From NCBI RefSeq assembly GCF_002385225.1, contig NZ_DGDC01000013.1, positions 1-64,000 on the forward strand: a DNA stretch of 64,000 bases. The letters run 5' to 3'. Of the stretch, positions 24,863 to 34,427 are shown one piece after another. This DNA is from Psychrobacter sp. UBA3962. Lineage in GTDB: Bacteria; Pseudomonadota; Gammaproteobacteria; Pseudomonadales; Moraxellaceae. The position numbers were made by a program, and so were the translations under genes. Each line of letters opens with the position of its first letter. Within the stretch, counting starts at the first letter, position 1. Under the pieces are notes generated by a model that had not been told where the DNA came from, made no database searches, and saw only the letters and a program-made list of their open reading frames with translations.

Positions 24863-26812
24863 ATGACAACCTCAAAAACTCACCCCATTAATGACTCATC
24901 GCTTAAAACTGTCTCTGAACTACTATCCGAACTATTATTAGAGTCACCCTCTAAACCTTCAGAGAATAACGTTATGACACAACATTGCGATGTATTAATC
25001 ATAGGGGCGGGTTTGGCAGGCTTAGCAACCGCACTATCTCTTCCCAAATACTTAAAAGTCACGGTTCTTGCAAAAGACGATTTGTCGGCTTGCTCAAGCT
25101 ACTATGCGCAAGGCGGTATTGCCGCCGTGATTGATGCTGAAGATAAAGTGTCAGACCACGTGAGTGATACCTTGATAGCCGGCGATGGCCTGTGTGATGA
25201 ACAGGCCACTACCCAAATCCTTACAGAGGGCGGCAATGCCATCAGTTGGCTGTTGGCTCAGCAAGTGCCTTTTACCACCAACGGCCACTCTATACCACTT
25301 GCTGATACTACGATCAATACACCTTCGCTTGAAGATCTGCATTTAACTCAAGAAGGCGGTCATGGTTGTCGCCGCGTGGCTCATGCCGATGATGCTACTG
25401 GTCGACACATCATGAGCCGCCTGCAGCAGCAGGCTTCACAAGCTAATAATATTAGCCTCCTCCCCTTCCATGAAGCCCTAAGTCTACTCACTGAAGATAC
25501 CGATGAGAGTGACACAACTCGACGCTGTACTGGTGCTTTGGCTATTAATACCAAAACCAATAGCTTAGTACGCTTTAATAGTACAGCGGTAGTGCTTGCT
25601 AGCGGTGGATTGGGTCAATTATTTAGTCGAGCCACGGCCCCTAATGTCTGCGTCGGTGATGGCATTATGATGGCTTGGGAGGCCGGCTGTCGTTTGGCCA
25701 ATCTAGAGTTTATCCAATTTCACCCCACAGGCTTGGTCTATAACGATGAAAATGGCAGCAGTAGCTTTTTGATTTCTGAGGCAGTGCGCGGTGAAGGTGG
25801 CCATTTATCATGCCCGTTGACCCATCAACGCTTTATGCCAAATTATGATGCACGCGAAGAGCTAGCCCCTCGTGATATTGTGGCCCGAGCCATCGCCAAT
25901 GAAATTGCTAACAATGGCTTGGGATATGTGCATTTGGACATCTCTCATAAGCCAGCTGACTTTATCAAACAGCATTTCCCAGATATTTATGCCCATTGTT
26001 TAAGCCTAGGTATTGATATCACCCAACAACCTATACCAGTTGCCCCTACCGCACACTATACCTGTGGCGGGGTAATGACCAATGCATCGGGGCAAACGGA
26101 CATACAAGATTTGTATGCAGCTGGAGAAGTGGCCCACACTGGGCTGCATGGGGCCAACCGTTTGGCCAGCAACTCACTTTTAGAGTGTGTGGTGGTCGGC
26201 CGAAAAATCGCTTTGCAGCTTGCTAAAAAGCTCGACAATGAGAATGACTCAAATAATAACCAACAAAACCCAGAAAGTAGCCTCACTGAGTCAATGCCAA
26301 ACGCTCCCTTGCTTGCTCAATTCACTGTGCCTACCGAATTTTTAAATTCATCTACTGAAACTATAGTCTCACCCTTAGTCGACTTTAATTTGATACAGCA
26401 ATTATCTGAGTTAAAGCAGCTAATGACCGATAACATGGGTATCAAACGCAATGAAACCCGCTTAAGGCAGGCCTTACAACAGGTTATTGACTTAAAGCAG
26501 CAATTACAGTTATCGAAAACGGAAGGCTTAGTAACCCAAAATATGTCCTTAGATATATTTCGTTTCGAGCGCCTATTAACTTTGGCCTCAGTGCTATTGC
26601 AATCGGCCCTGACTCGTACTGAAAGTCGAGGGGGTCATTATCGCGAAGACCATTCCAGTCTCACCCACTCGCCTGCAATCAGTGTCGTTATGCCCCTAAA
26701 CAATCAAGCGAATACAAAAGCTAATAAGGCGAATAATGATAATATTGCTGAGCTTATATTAAACAAATCAACCTGTTCTAAGTCTTCTAGTTTGGTAGCC
26801 AAAGCTTCTTAA
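24863..26812 (+). CDS. nadB: L-aspartate oxidase
   Basis: 649 residues, longer than the usual 530-540. The FAD-binding segment VLIIGAGLAGLATALSL starts near residue 45; SSYYAQGGIAAV, GHGCRRVAHADDATG, NLEFIQFHPTGL, HYTCGGV and GLHGANRLASNSLLE follow, and SRGGHYREDH lies near the end. It oxidises L-aspartate to iminoaspartate for NadA. The excess length is in a 37-residue N-terminal leader, an Asn-rich insertion near residue 455, and a tail. A second start at 24974 (MTQHCDVLIIG) would remove the leader. Confidence 0.94.
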   Translation: MTTSKTHPINDSSLKTVSELLSELLLESPSKPSENNVMTQHCDVLIIGAGLAGLATALSLPKYLKVTVLAKDDLSACSSYYAQGGIAAVIDAEDKVSDHVSDTLIAGDGLCDEQATTQILTEGGNAISWLLAQQVPFTTNGHSIPLADTTINTPSLEDLHLTQEGGHGCRRVAHADDATGRHIMSRLQQQASQANNISLLPFHEALSLLTEDTDESDTTRRCTGALAINTKTNSLVRFNSTAVVLASGGLGQLFSRATAPNVCVGDGIMMAWEAGCRLANLEFIQFHPTGLVYNDENGSSSFLISEAVRGEGGHLSCPLTHQRFMPNYDAREELAPRDIVARAIANEIANNGLGYVHLDISHKPADFIKQHFPDIYAHCLSLGIDITQQPIPVAPTAHYTCGGVMTNASGQTDIQDLYAAGEVAHTGLHGANRLASNSLLECVVVGRKIALQLAKKLDNENDSNNNQQNPESSLTESMPNAPLLAQFTVPTEFLNSSTETIVSPLVDFNLIQQLSELKQLMTDNMGIKRNETRLRQALQQVIDLKQQLQLSKTEGLVTQNMSLDIFRFERLLTLASVLLQSALTRTESRGGHYREDHSSLTHSPAISVVMPLNNQANTKANKANNDNIAELILNKSTCSKSSSLVAKAS

Positions 26813-27044
26813 CTCCTGTGCTCAAGCTACTATTAGGGAACAAACTCTCCATTCTCCTCTCCTATCCTCATTGTCTATTATTGCAGTGAGGCAAATCTCA
26901 GTTTTGATACCAAACCACCCTACCTTATCAAGCTATGGTAGAATCGCTATTTCTTCACCATGGCTACTGCTAGGCGTTTATTTTTCAAAATTTAGCAGAC
27001 GGTAACCATGAATTACTCTCATTAAACTTGCTGTGTGTCCTCTC

Positions 27045-27971
27045 ATGCAAACCCCACAAAACTTAGACAATCTCATCACCCTCGTTTTGGTTCTAACCCC
27101 TTTGTTTATAGGCTTTGCCTTACCGCTGAATAAGACTTTAATTCATTATTCAGAAAAAATGCTGGGCTATTTGGTCTATATCATTCTCACCTTAATTGGG
27201 ATTGAGCTGGCTCAAGTAGAGGGGCTCGGCAGTCAGATTAACGACATCATCTTATATGTTGGGGTGTTGTCGGTACTCACCATTGGTTGTGGCCTAGCAG
27301 GATTGATGATTTTTGATCGTCTAGTGCCTTGGCGACCTTTGGTAAAAACAGCAACTACTGAGCACAAAGTCAGTATCCGAGGCAGCTTAATCCAAGTGTT
27401 CTGTGTAATTTTCGGATTTTTGATTGGTGGCGTATTACCGGTAACTATGATGCCGCCAGAGAACACCATGACTGGGCTACTCATGTTTTTAATTTTATTG
27501 GTGGGCATTGGGCTAAAAGGCTCAGGTATCACTCTTAAAGAAGTTCTGCTCAGTAAGCGCGGCATGCAGACCAGTGTCATTTTTACTTTATCAGTGTTGA
27601 TGGGCGGTGTAATATTTTGGTTACTGTTTGATGAGGTGACCTTACCACAAAGCTTAGCACTGGCCTCTGGCTTTGGCTGGTATTCGTTATCTGCCATTGT
27701 TATGACCGATGCTTATGGCGCAGTTTGGGGCAGTATCGCCTTATTTAATGACTTGGTGCGTGAGTTTTTTGCGTTGTTATTTATTCCGCTATTTATGCGT
27801 AAATACCCATCGGCAGCTGTAGGACTGGGCGGTGCAACCAGTTTGGACTTTACTCTACCGGTTATTCAACAATCAGGCGGTTTAGGTATCGTGCCGTTGG
27901 CGATTAGTTTTGGTTTCATCATTAATATTGTGGCACCAGTATTGATGGTGGTTTTTGCTTCTTTTGGCTAA
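27045..27971 (+). CDS. lysO: LysO family lysine exporter
   Basis: About 308 residues with about eight membrane helices. The order of segments, LIGIELAQVEGLGSQI, VFGFLIGG-type helix IFGFLIGGVLP, GIGLKGSGITLKEVLL, ASGFGWYSLSAIVMTDAYGA and SFGFIINIVAPVLMV, matches LysO (formerly YbjE, DUF340), which exports lysine and its analogue thialysine. The ATG at 27045 is preferred over a GTG 12 bases earlier; neither has a clear ribosome site. It follows nadB by 232 bases. I saw no lysine riboswitch in that gap. Confidence 0.85.
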   Translation: MQTPQNLDNLITLVLVLTPLFIGFALPLNKTLIHYSEKMLGYLVYIILTLIGIELAQVEGLGSQINDIILYVGVLSVLTIGCGLAGLMIFDRLVPWRPLVKTATTEHKVSIRGSLIQVFCVIFGFLIGGVLPVTMMPPENTMTGLLMFLILLVGIGLKGSGITLKEVLLSKRGMQTSVIFTLSVLMGGVIFWLLFDEVTLPQSLALASGFGWYSLSAIVMTDAYGAVWGSIALFNDLVREFFALLFIPLFMRKYPSAAVGLGGATSLDFTLPVIQQSGGLGIVPLAISFGFIINIVAPVLMVVFASFG

Positions 27972-28018
27972 GAAGTATTTAAACTTGAATCATTAAAAAT
28001 AGAATCTCAAGAAATAAA

Positions 28019-28068
28019 AAAAGGTATGGACTTCTGGTCAACACTCGACCATGAAACCATACCTTTTT
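28019..28068. terminator. Bidirectional intrinsic terminator
   Basis: AAAAAAGGTATGG pairs with CCATACCTTTTTTT, with an inner stem TGGTC/GACCA. T-runs are present on both strands, so it ends lysO and the convergent lysine-rich gene. Confidence 0.85.
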
Positions 28069-28088
28069 TTAAAATAGAAGTTAAAAAA

Positions 28089-28562
28089 TTAAGACTTTAG
28101 CTTTTTTCTATAACCGACTTTATTGTTAATTGAAATCTTGATTCTTTTTTTCTTAATCATTCTCTCAATCACTCTCTCTACCAACTGTTCGTCATCGGTA
28201 CGCAGGTGACTAAGTAAGAAGTTCTTTAAAGCTTTTTTCTTAATAGGGCGCTTGTCAGCAGGTTGCTTTTTAAGCAGCTTGACCCCTTTATGATACTGCT
28301 TTTTAACCTCTTTTTTTGCCGCTTTCTTGGCTTCTTTTTCTTTTTTATCCTTCTTGTCTTTTTTGTGGTCTTTGTCTTTCTTGTCTTTTTTATTCTCCTT
28401 ATCTTTCTTGTGCTTTTTGTCTTTTTTATGCTTCTTATCTTTATCTTTTTTGTCTTTTTTATCTTTTTTGCGCTCTTTATCCTCGTCTTGCTTTTTATCT
28501 TTTTTGTCAGATTTCTCTAACTCTTCTTCGTTAAGCAGTTTATCTTCATCTTTGTTACTCAT
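28089..28562 (-). CDS. Lysine/aspartate-repeat protein with small C-terminal domain
   Basis: 157 residues. Residues about 20-95 are almost only Lys, Asp, Glu and His in repeats of KKDK type. The last 60 residues look globular: KKKALKNFLLSHLR, DEQLVERVIERMIKKKRI and INNKVGYRKKL suggest a small winged-helix-like fold. The whole protein is strongly basic and probably binds nucleic acid or other polyanions. No signal peptide. I do not recognise the family. The simple-sequence DNA (repeats of CTTTTTTGT type on the plus strand) could change length by slippage. Confidence 0.7.
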   Translation of the reverse strand: MSNKDEDKLLNEEELEKSDKKDKKQDEDKERKKDKKDKKDKDKKHKKDKKHKKDKENKKDKKDKDHKKDKKDKKEKEAKKAAKKEVKKQYHKGVKLLKKQPADKRPIKKKALKNFLLSHLRTDDEQLVERVIERMIKKKRIKISINNKVGYRKKLKS

Positions 28563-28757
28563 GTCATCATCTCCTGACTCTTAAGGTTAATTCCTTTGTA
28601 CTACAAACTTCCTTTATGAAATACATCTCAACCATTATTACAATATATACGCCTTATCAAAGCCTAAATCAAATTTATAACTTTTATCTTTAGTCTGCAC
28701 TGATCCTGAACCGCTTATGCTTAAAAATGTTGCCGCAATGACTGGTAAAGTTTTCAT

Positions 28758-30035
28758 TTAAAGCCCGCTCGCCTTATTGGTAAAGAAGCGCATTAACGGT
28801 TTGATTTTGCCTACTCGATACATGCCTTCACTGCGTAGCTGCTGTACCGGACGCAATGCCGCGAAGTCACCAGCGAATAACCAGTTCATAAGAGAAAAAC
28901 TATGCATCATCACACTGTTATGAGGACGACGGGTGCGCTCATAGCGACGAAGTGTGGCCAATTCGCCCCAACATCTGCCGCCACTACGCTGATAATCCTC
29001 GTTCAATATATCAACCAAAGCTGACACATCAAGCATACCCAAATTCAGTCCTTGACCCGCCAACGGATGTACCCCATGCGCGGCATCTCCGACTAATACC
29101 AAGTTATCTTTCACATAGTGTTTTGCTTGCTGTGCATTCAGTGGGAAACTCGCAATAGACTCAAGCTGCTCAATATCGCCTAAAGCATACTGACTGGCAG
29201 CTGCAAGCTCAGCTCGTAAAATATCAGCAGTTTCTGGAGAGCCCTCCTCGTTTAACTGCAGTAGCTCAAGCGCTCTATTGCGTGGCAAACTCCAAACAAC
29301 CGATTGCCAATGCTGCGGATTGGCTTTGTCTTGTTCAGTAACATCAGCCAGCGGTAGTAATGCTAAAGTTCCAGTGGGCAACATCAACTGACGGGCGGTA
29401 GCTTTATGCGACTTCTCGGTCTTGATAGCACAGCAAATGGCGGTTTGGTTGTAGTCCAAAGTATCAAGGCCAATACCGGCCTCACGTCGCACCAATGACC
29501 CACGACCATCGGCACCAATTAGTAGTTTACCTTGTAGCTTATCGCCATTATCAAGATGAACTTGGTAGCCTTGCTCGCTGCCTAGCCAATCCAGCATAGT
29601 GACTTTATGACCAGCAACTAAGGTCAGATGCTCTTTTACATCATCAGCGGCCATTCTTTGATACAAAGCTTGCTCAATCACAAATGGCTCGACCATAGAC
29701 CCCAATAACTGAGGTACCATTTCATCACCGAAATTCAGCTCACCCTTGCCATCTTGTTGCCAGACCTGCATCTGAGTGTAGTCCGCTTTACGCCCTGATT
29801 GTGCAATAAGTTGCCAGGTACCGACCTCTTTTAACAGCTCAATACTGGCAATACTTAACGCAAACACACGAGCATCACGCTGCTTTAGTCTATCTTGCCA
29901 CTGAGCCTCACTCAGCTCTGGACGGGCATCAATTAAAGTCACTTTTCGCTGCTGCTGTGCTAATTTTAATGCCAAAGTAGCACCGACTATGCCGCCGCCA
30001 ATAATTAAGGTTTGTGTCGCAGTTGTTGTCGCCAT
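28758..30035 (-). CDS. FAD-dependent ubiquinone biosynthesis hydroxylase, UbiI/UbiF type
   Basis: 425 residues. The N-terminal FAD motif is LIIGGGIVGATLALKLAQQ, the middle motif LLIGADGRGSLVRREAGI, and the second FAD motif NLVLVGDAAHGVHPLAGQG, the set that defines UbiH/UbiF/UbiI/COQ6 flavin monooxygenases. These add hydroxyl groups to the ubiquinone ring at the inner membrane. Gene order (two such genes in tandem) and the divergence from the upstream UbiH-like copy suggest that the pair divides the ring positions. Which position this one uses cannot be decided from sequence alone. Confidence 0.85.
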   Translation of the reverse strand: MATTTATQTLIIGGGIVGATLALKLAQQQRKVTLIDARPELSEAQWQDRLKQRDARVFALSIASIELLKEVGTWQLIAQSGRKADYTQMQVWQQDGKGELNFGDEMVPQLLGSMVEPFVIEQALYQRMAADDVKEHLTLVAGHKVTMLDWLGSEQGYQVHLDNGDKLQGKLLIGADGRGSLVRREAGIGLDTLDYNQTAICCAIKTEKSHKATARQLMLPTGTLALLPLADVTEQDKANPQHWQSVVWSLPRNRALELLQLNEEGSPETADILRAELAAASQYALGDIEQLESIASFPLNAQQAKHYVKDNLVLVGDAAHGVHPLAGQGLNLGMLDVSALVDILNEDYQRSGGRCWGELATLRRYERTRRPHNSVMMHSFSLMNWLFAGDFAALRPVQQLRSEGMYRVGKIKPLMRFFTNKASGL

Positions 30036-30102
30036 AAAGCCGCCCAGTGTTTCAAAAAAAATCAGTTAAAAGTAAATTCGTTGCCGTCCAAACCTTAAGA
30101 TT

Positions 30103-31389
30103 TTAAGACTTCAGACCCATCGCATAGTTAGCCACCAATGGTTTCACATTAGGTAGCTTGTCAAAGGCAATAAGTGCTACGTTACGTGCCAGCTTCACCG
30201 CTGGATTGGGATGAGTAAAACCATGTACTACCGCATCACAGAAGCGAATAACTCTTTTTTGATCTTTTTGACGGGCACGCTCATAAGCCTTTAGCATCTT
30301 GGTATCGCCAATATCTTCTCCGCGCAGTACTTGGTTGCCCAGCATCTTTGCCAGCACATGAGCATCGCGCATACACAAGTTAAAGCCTTGTCCAGCAACC
30401 GGATGCAGGGTATGAGCAGCATTGCCCATAATCACTATACGACCATCTACCTGACGCTCTGCCAATACGCGGGTTAGCGGATAAGCACCACGGCGACCGG
30501 CTTCGATAAAGGTACCGGCTCGCTGACCAAACGCTTTTTGTAACGTCGCCATAAATAGCGCATCATCTTCCAAATATTGCTTTTCTTCACCGCTTTTACA
30601 GACCCAAACTACGGAACGACGGTAGCCTGCCTGCACTGGGTCATTGCCATCCCCATCTGCATCCGTTAATGGCAATACCGCCAAAGGTCCAGCTGGACTA
30701 AAGCGCTCGATAGCAACGTGCTCATGCGGCTTATCAGTCTGTACCACACCAACAATAGCGGTCTGACCATAGTCATAATCTTTAGTACCAATGCCCAACA
30801 GGTTACGCACTGTCGAATCTCGACCATCACAGGCTACCAATAGATCGGCAGTTAAGCTCTGCTGTTTTTCAGTATCGGTATCATAAGTAAGCGTCACTGA
30901 CGTCGCTGACTGTTCAACCTCGGTAACGTTTGCCCCATCAATTAAGTCAATTAAGGGGCTTTGTTGCACGGCCAATAACAGCTTACGACCCAGCCAAGCA
31001 TTCTCCATCACTTGCCCAAAGGACTCTACATTTTCCTCTTCTTTATTCAGCTGAGCATAGCCAAAGCTGCCCTGCTCGCTGACCTGAACCGAATCAATAC
31101 GGCACGCATGGCTTTGTAGCTGATCCCACAAGTCAATTTCTTGATAAATCTGTACCGTGCGTCTCGATAATGCGGTGTTGCGACTGTCTAAGTAGTGGGT
31201 TCTTTTGGCATCTTCTTTGGGGCTAAGTTTTGGGTATTTATTACGCTCCACTATGGTGCTAGCAATGCCTTGAGCGGCCAATAATAAAGCAAAAGACAGC
31301 CCCACATGTCCGCCCCCCGCAATAATTACGTTTTGCTCAGTTATTGCGTCTGAATTATTAAAAGCTGTATTTTTTGTTTGATTTGTCAT
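30103..31389 (-). CDS. ubiH: 2-octaprenyl-6-methoxyphenol hydroxylase (UbiH-like)
   Basis: 428 residues. FAD motifs: VIIAGGGHVGLSFALLLAAQG, DLLVACDGRDSTVRNLLG and RIVIMGNAAHTLHPVAGQG, followed by FNLCMRDAHVLA, the UbiH-type end of the second motif. It hydroxylates an intermediate of ubiquinone synthesis. It lies 67 bases upstream of another family member in the same direction, so they form an operon. UbiH is the best fit, but UbiI or UbiF activity is not excluded. Confidence 0.82.
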   Translation of the reverse strand: MTNQTKNTAFNNSDAITEQNVIIAGGGHVGLSFALLLAAQGIASTIVERNKYPKLSPKEDAKRTHYLDSRNTALSRRTVQIYQEIDLWDQLQSHACRIDSVQVSEQGSFGYAQLNKEEENVESFGQVMENAWLGRKLLLAVQQSPLIDLIDGANVTEVEQSATSVTLTYDTDTEKQQSLTADLLVACDGRDSTVRNLLGIGTKDYDYGQTAIVGVVQTDKPHEHVAIERFSPAGPLAVLPLTDADGDGNDPVQAGYRRSVVWVCKSGEEKQYLEDDALFMATLQKAFGQRAGTFIEAGRRGAYPLTRVLAERQVDGRIVIMGNAAHTLHPVAGQGFNLCMRDAHVLAKMLGNQVLRGEDIGDTKMLKAYERARQKDQKRVIRFCDAVVHGFTHPNPAVKLARNVALIAFDKLPNVKPLVANYAMGLKS

Positions 31390-31779
31390 AAACCTACTCT
31401 TATTAATTTTATGGTATTAATTGAAATATGCTATTCATTGAAACTGCTAAACTTTATTATTTTATTAAATGGCACAGTTATATTTCTAAACCAAATTTTT
31501 AGGCCAAAACTTGTGCCTGTCTGTCTAATACTTTCTTATTTAGTATCTTATCATGTTACCTTAATTATCGAGCTTATAATCATAACCTTTAAGTAGTATA
31601 TTGCTTTTACTGTATCTTACCTTAAACTCTAATAATATTTAATCAACCTGTAATACTCTTTGTGCTTTACCAAATTACAAAAATCGACCTAATGCTTGGC
31701 TGCTATCGCTTGAATTTCCCTATTAAACAGCCATAATAAATACACTGCTTTTACACATACATAATAAAAGGATGCTCAC
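31390..31779. other. Intergenic region between ubiH and phoH
   Basis: 390 AT-rich bases between divergent genes, expected to hold both promoters. I see no open frame with a ribosome site, no stable hairpin and no clear -35/-10 pair. Confidence 0.5.
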
Positions 31780-32880
31780 TTGACTGATACCGTCACCCGA
31801 AAAATTAATCTTGATTTTTTAACTTCATCACAATTAAAAATCTTGGTTGGCGAATACAACAACAACCTTAAATACATTGAGGAACGCCTTGGTATTCATA
31901 TCAATCAACGTCAACACAAGTTCATCTTAGCTGGTGACCTGACAGCAGTAGAACGTGGCGACTTTATCTTGAATAAATTGGCCGATGAATCGCAGTCTGA
32001 AAAAGACATTGCCCCACAAGAGTTACACCTTATTATTCAGGCCAGTATGTCTCGTGATTTTGATAGTTTTGCTAGTCCGGAGAAAGTTGAAGGTGAGCAA
32101 GATTCAGAAGAATATGCGTACGATGCTGAAGCCAATTATGACTCTATCGCGCTAAAGACCCGTAAAGGGAAAATTATCCCACGCGGTGGCAACCAACAGC
32201 GTTATGTGCAACGTATCTTGACCTCAGATGTCTCTTTCGGTGTGGGTCCTGCTGGTACCGGTAAGACCTATTTGGCCGTGGCTTGTGCAGTCGATATGTT
32301 AGAGCGAAACGAGATTGAGCGCATCTTACTGGTACGCCCTGCGGTAGAAGCAGGTGAAAAATTGGGCTTTTTACCAGGCGACTTGACTCAAAAAATTGAC
32401 CCTTACTTACGCCCGTTATACGACGCCCTATATGAAATGCTAGGCTTTGAAAAAGTAGGTAAGCTCATAGAGAAACAAATCATTGAGATTGCTCCATTAG
32501 CTTATATGCGGGGTCGTACTTTAAACAATTCATTCGTTATTTTGGACGAAGCACAAAACACTACGCCGGAACAAATGAAAATGTTCCTAACCCGTCTAGG
32601 CTTTGGGTCGCGCGCCGTTATCACCGGTGACGTAACCCAGGTGGATTTACCACGAGGCCACAAGTCTGGTTTGGCCCAAGCCATTCAAATCTTAGGTAAA
32701 ATTGAAGAAATTCATATCACTAAATTTGACTCAAAAGACGTGGTACGTCATCAATTGGTGCAAAAAATCGTTGAGGCTTACGGCGTATGGGATGAAGAAC
32801 AAGAAGCCATTAAAGAAGCTCGTAAACTGGCTCGCCGAGTAGAGCAAGAACGCAAACAAGCTGAAATGGATGCCAAATAA
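31780..32880 (+). CDS. phoH: PhoH family ATPase
   Basis: 366 residues. Walker A is GVGPAGTGKTYLA near residue 160, Walker B FVILDEAQNTTPEQMKMFLTRLG, and GSRAVITGDVTQVDLP follows, all typical of PhoH/PhoL. The start is a TTG: AAAGGA sits 8 bases before it, while the only nearby ATG reads into an immediate stop. PhoH proteins are cytoplasmic NTPases tied to RNA metabolism. Its gene is next to ybeY, as in many bacteria, although a terminator-like hairpin lies between them and the usual following corC and lnt genes are absent. Confidence 0.92.
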   Translation: MTDTVTRKINLDFLTSSQLKILVGEYNNNLKYIEERLGIHINQRQHKFILAGDLTAVERGDFILNKLADESQSEKDIAPQELHLIIQASMSRDFDSFASPEKVEGEQDSEEYAYDAEANYDSIALKTRKGKIIPRGGNQQRYVQRILTSDVSFGVGPAGTGKTYLAVACAVDMLERNEIERILLVRPAVEAGEKLGFLPGDLTQKIDPYLRPLYDALYEMLGFEKVGKLIEKQIIEIAPLAYMRGRTLNNSFVILDEAQNTTPEQMKMFLTRLGFGSRAVITGDVTQVDLPRGHKSGLAQAIQILGKIEEIHITKFDSKDVVRHQLVQKIVEAYGVWDEEQEAIKEARKLARRVEQERKQAEMDAK

Positions 32881-32917
32881 TAGCTTTTAAAACAAGCTAA
32901 AAGGCCCAATTTGTTAA

Positions 32918-32950
32918 AGAGTCGGATAGTCTTATCCGGCTTTTTATTTT
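32918..32950 (+). terminator. Intrinsic terminator after phoH
   Basis: AGTCGGATA and TATCCGGCT form a stem of about nine pairs (one G-T) around GTCT, followed by TTTTTATTTTTT. It would end or reduce readthrough into ybeY. Confidence 0.75.
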
Positions 32951-33044
32951 TTACTCTATACCAGTTTTTTGGTGTCAGCTGACTTTAAATACTAAAACAC
33001 CTTTATCAGACTTAACTGCTCTACTCTTTTAAATGGGATTGATT

Positions 33045-33599
33045 ATGACCGACTCTATTGCCCCTATCATTGATATTAGCACCTCGGAAGCTGTACCAAA
33101 TGAGATTGCTGATAAGTTTTACTCACCTGATCACATTAAGCAGGTACTGACTACGACTTTAGACTTTATAAGCACTCAGTCCATTACTTTGCCGTATTTT
33201 GAAGAGTTAGATACTAAAACTTGGTCACAGAAGCCAAAGCAATTGGGCGTGTATCTGACCGATAGAACTGAAGGGCGTGAACTTAATTTGGAAGCGCGTA
33301 ATAAAGATTATGCTACCAATATCTTATCTTACCCCAGCGATCTACCAGCTTTTATTGTGACTGAAATGCCAGAAATTGCTCTTGGTGAGCTGATTATTTG
33401 TCATGAAGTGGTCGAGCAGCAAGCCAGTGAGCAACACAAAACGGTAGCGGACCACGCAACCCATCTACTGGTTCATGGCATTTTGCATCTATTTGGCTTC
33501 GACCATGAATTGGGGCAAGCTGAGCAAGATGAAATGGAAGGGTTTGAAATTGCGATTTTAGAAAAGCTGGGGATTGCTAACCCTTATATTGCTAAATAG
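33045..33599 (+). CDS. ybeY: Endoribonuclease YbeY
   Basis: 184 residues from the ATG at 33045 (an ATG 12 bases earlier is poorly placed). The zinc-binding signature HGILHLFGFDH is near residue 145, preceded by ATNILSYPSD and ALGELIICHEVVEQQA. YbeY is needed for 16S rRNA 3'-end maturation and ribosome quality control. It follows phoH in the same direction. Confidence 0.94.
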   Translation: MTDSIAPIIDISTSEAVPNEIADKFYSPDHIKQVLTTTLDFISTQSITLPYFEELDTKTWSQKPKQLGVYLTDRTEGRELNLEARNKDYATNILSYPSDLPAFIVTEMPEIALGELIICHEVVEQQASEQHKTVADHATHLLVHGILHLFGFDHELGQAEQDEMEGFEIAILEKLGIANPYIAK

Positions 33600-33714
33600 T
33601 CATTACCCTTACTCTATTATTTTATCAGTGCATATAAAGTTTATTGTGCTTTTTAAAATAAACTATAAGCACCTTATAGCTACATTATCTTTTTAACTTA
33701 TATTGTCAAAAGGA

Positions 33715-33742
33715 CTTGAAAAAAATAAAGTTATCCGCATAT
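33715..33742 (+). promoter_or_regulatory. Candidate heat-shock (sigma-32) promoter of the Hsp20 gene
   Basis: CTTGAAA at 33715-33721, 13 bases, then CCGCATAT at 33735-33742. The E. coli consensus is CTTGAAA and CCCCATNT with 11-16 bases between; only one base differs. It leaves a leader of about 55 bases before the Hsp20 ATG. Confidence 0.7.
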
Positions 33743-33803
33743 ATATAGGTAAGAGAGACACTTAGATGTCACATAGTAAACCATTAACTATAAGGATAAT
33801 AAT

Positions 33804-34232
33804 ATGACTAAATTAGTAACTAGAAACTCGCTTTTTGATAGTTTATTTGATGAAATGGCACCCAGCTTCTTAATGCGTCCCCTTCATGGTGATGCGCTAC
33901 CAGCTGCTTCAAAGATTAAGATTGATGTCAGTGAAAAAGACGATACCTTCTTTGTTAATGCAGAGATTCCAGGTGTGGCAAAAGAAGACATTGATCTGTC
34001 GATTTCAGGCGATGTGGTTTCAATCAGTGCTGAAATTTCTCAAAAAGATGAGCAAAAAGAAGGCAATAAAGTGCTACGTAGCGAGCGTTACTTTGGTTCA
34101 GTTTCACGCAGCTTCCAGTTACCTGAGAAGATTGATGTAGATAAGGCAGAAGCGTCATACGAAAACGGCGTATTACAACTGTTTTTACCGAAGCTTACGA
34201 GCTCAAGCAGTAAGAAACTTGAAATTAAATAA
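33804..34232 (+). CDS. Small heat-shock protein, Hsp20/alpha-crystallin family
   Basis: 142 residues. The alpha-crystallin domain spans about residues 35-135 with AEIPGVAKEDIDLSISGDVV, RSERYFGSVSRSFQLPEKID and the closing ASYENGVLQLFLPK, where A-x-x-x-n-GVL is the family signature. It ends in a short tail KKLEIK with an I-x-I-like anchor partly kept. It holds unfolding proteins in the cytoplasm under stress. AAGGA precedes the ATG. The upstream sigma-32-like promoter fits heat induction. Confidence 0.93.
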   Translation: MTKLVTRNSLFDSLFDEMAPSFLMRPLHGDALPAASKIKIDVSEKDDTFFVNAEIPGVAKEDIDLSISGDVVSISAEISQKDEQKEGNKVLRSERYFGSVSRSFQLPEKIDVDKAEASYENGVLQLFLPKLTSSSSKKLEIK

Positions 34233-34265
34233 GTTATTGATTGAATAAATCAGTTTGCTTATTTG

Positions 34266-34302
34266 GAAGGGGCGCATAAGTGAATCATGTGCCCCTTCTT
34301 TA
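34266..34302 (+). terminator. Probable terminator after Hsp20
   Basis: GAAGGGGCGCAT and ATGTGCCCCTTC form a 12-bp stem (one G-T pair) with a 9-base loop. The following T-run is short (CTTTAT), so termination may be partial. Confidence 0.6.
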
Positions 34303-34427
34303 TGAGCTGTCTACTTGCTGCGATCAGGAGCTTAGCATTCATTATTAAGGGTAAACTATTGGTTTAAAAGCTGACTCTTTCTGCTAATATATGCGTTTAG
34401 ATTTTTTTATATTTGAGCAGCCCAACT

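Noticed and set aside
26813..27044. Possible lysine riboswitch before lysO
   Set aside because: The gap is short, and I do not recognise the conserved core or helices of the lysine riboswitch.
28263..28584. Three long open frames on the plus strand, rich in Phe, Leu and Ser
   Set aside because: They are the antisense reading of the lysine-repeat gene; the composition is explained by the repeats, and none has a ribosome site.
31378..31596. Open frame of 72 codons in the ubiH-phoH gap
   Set aside because: No ribosome site and no recognisable protein features; it overlaps the ubiH start and its composition follows the AT-rich gap.
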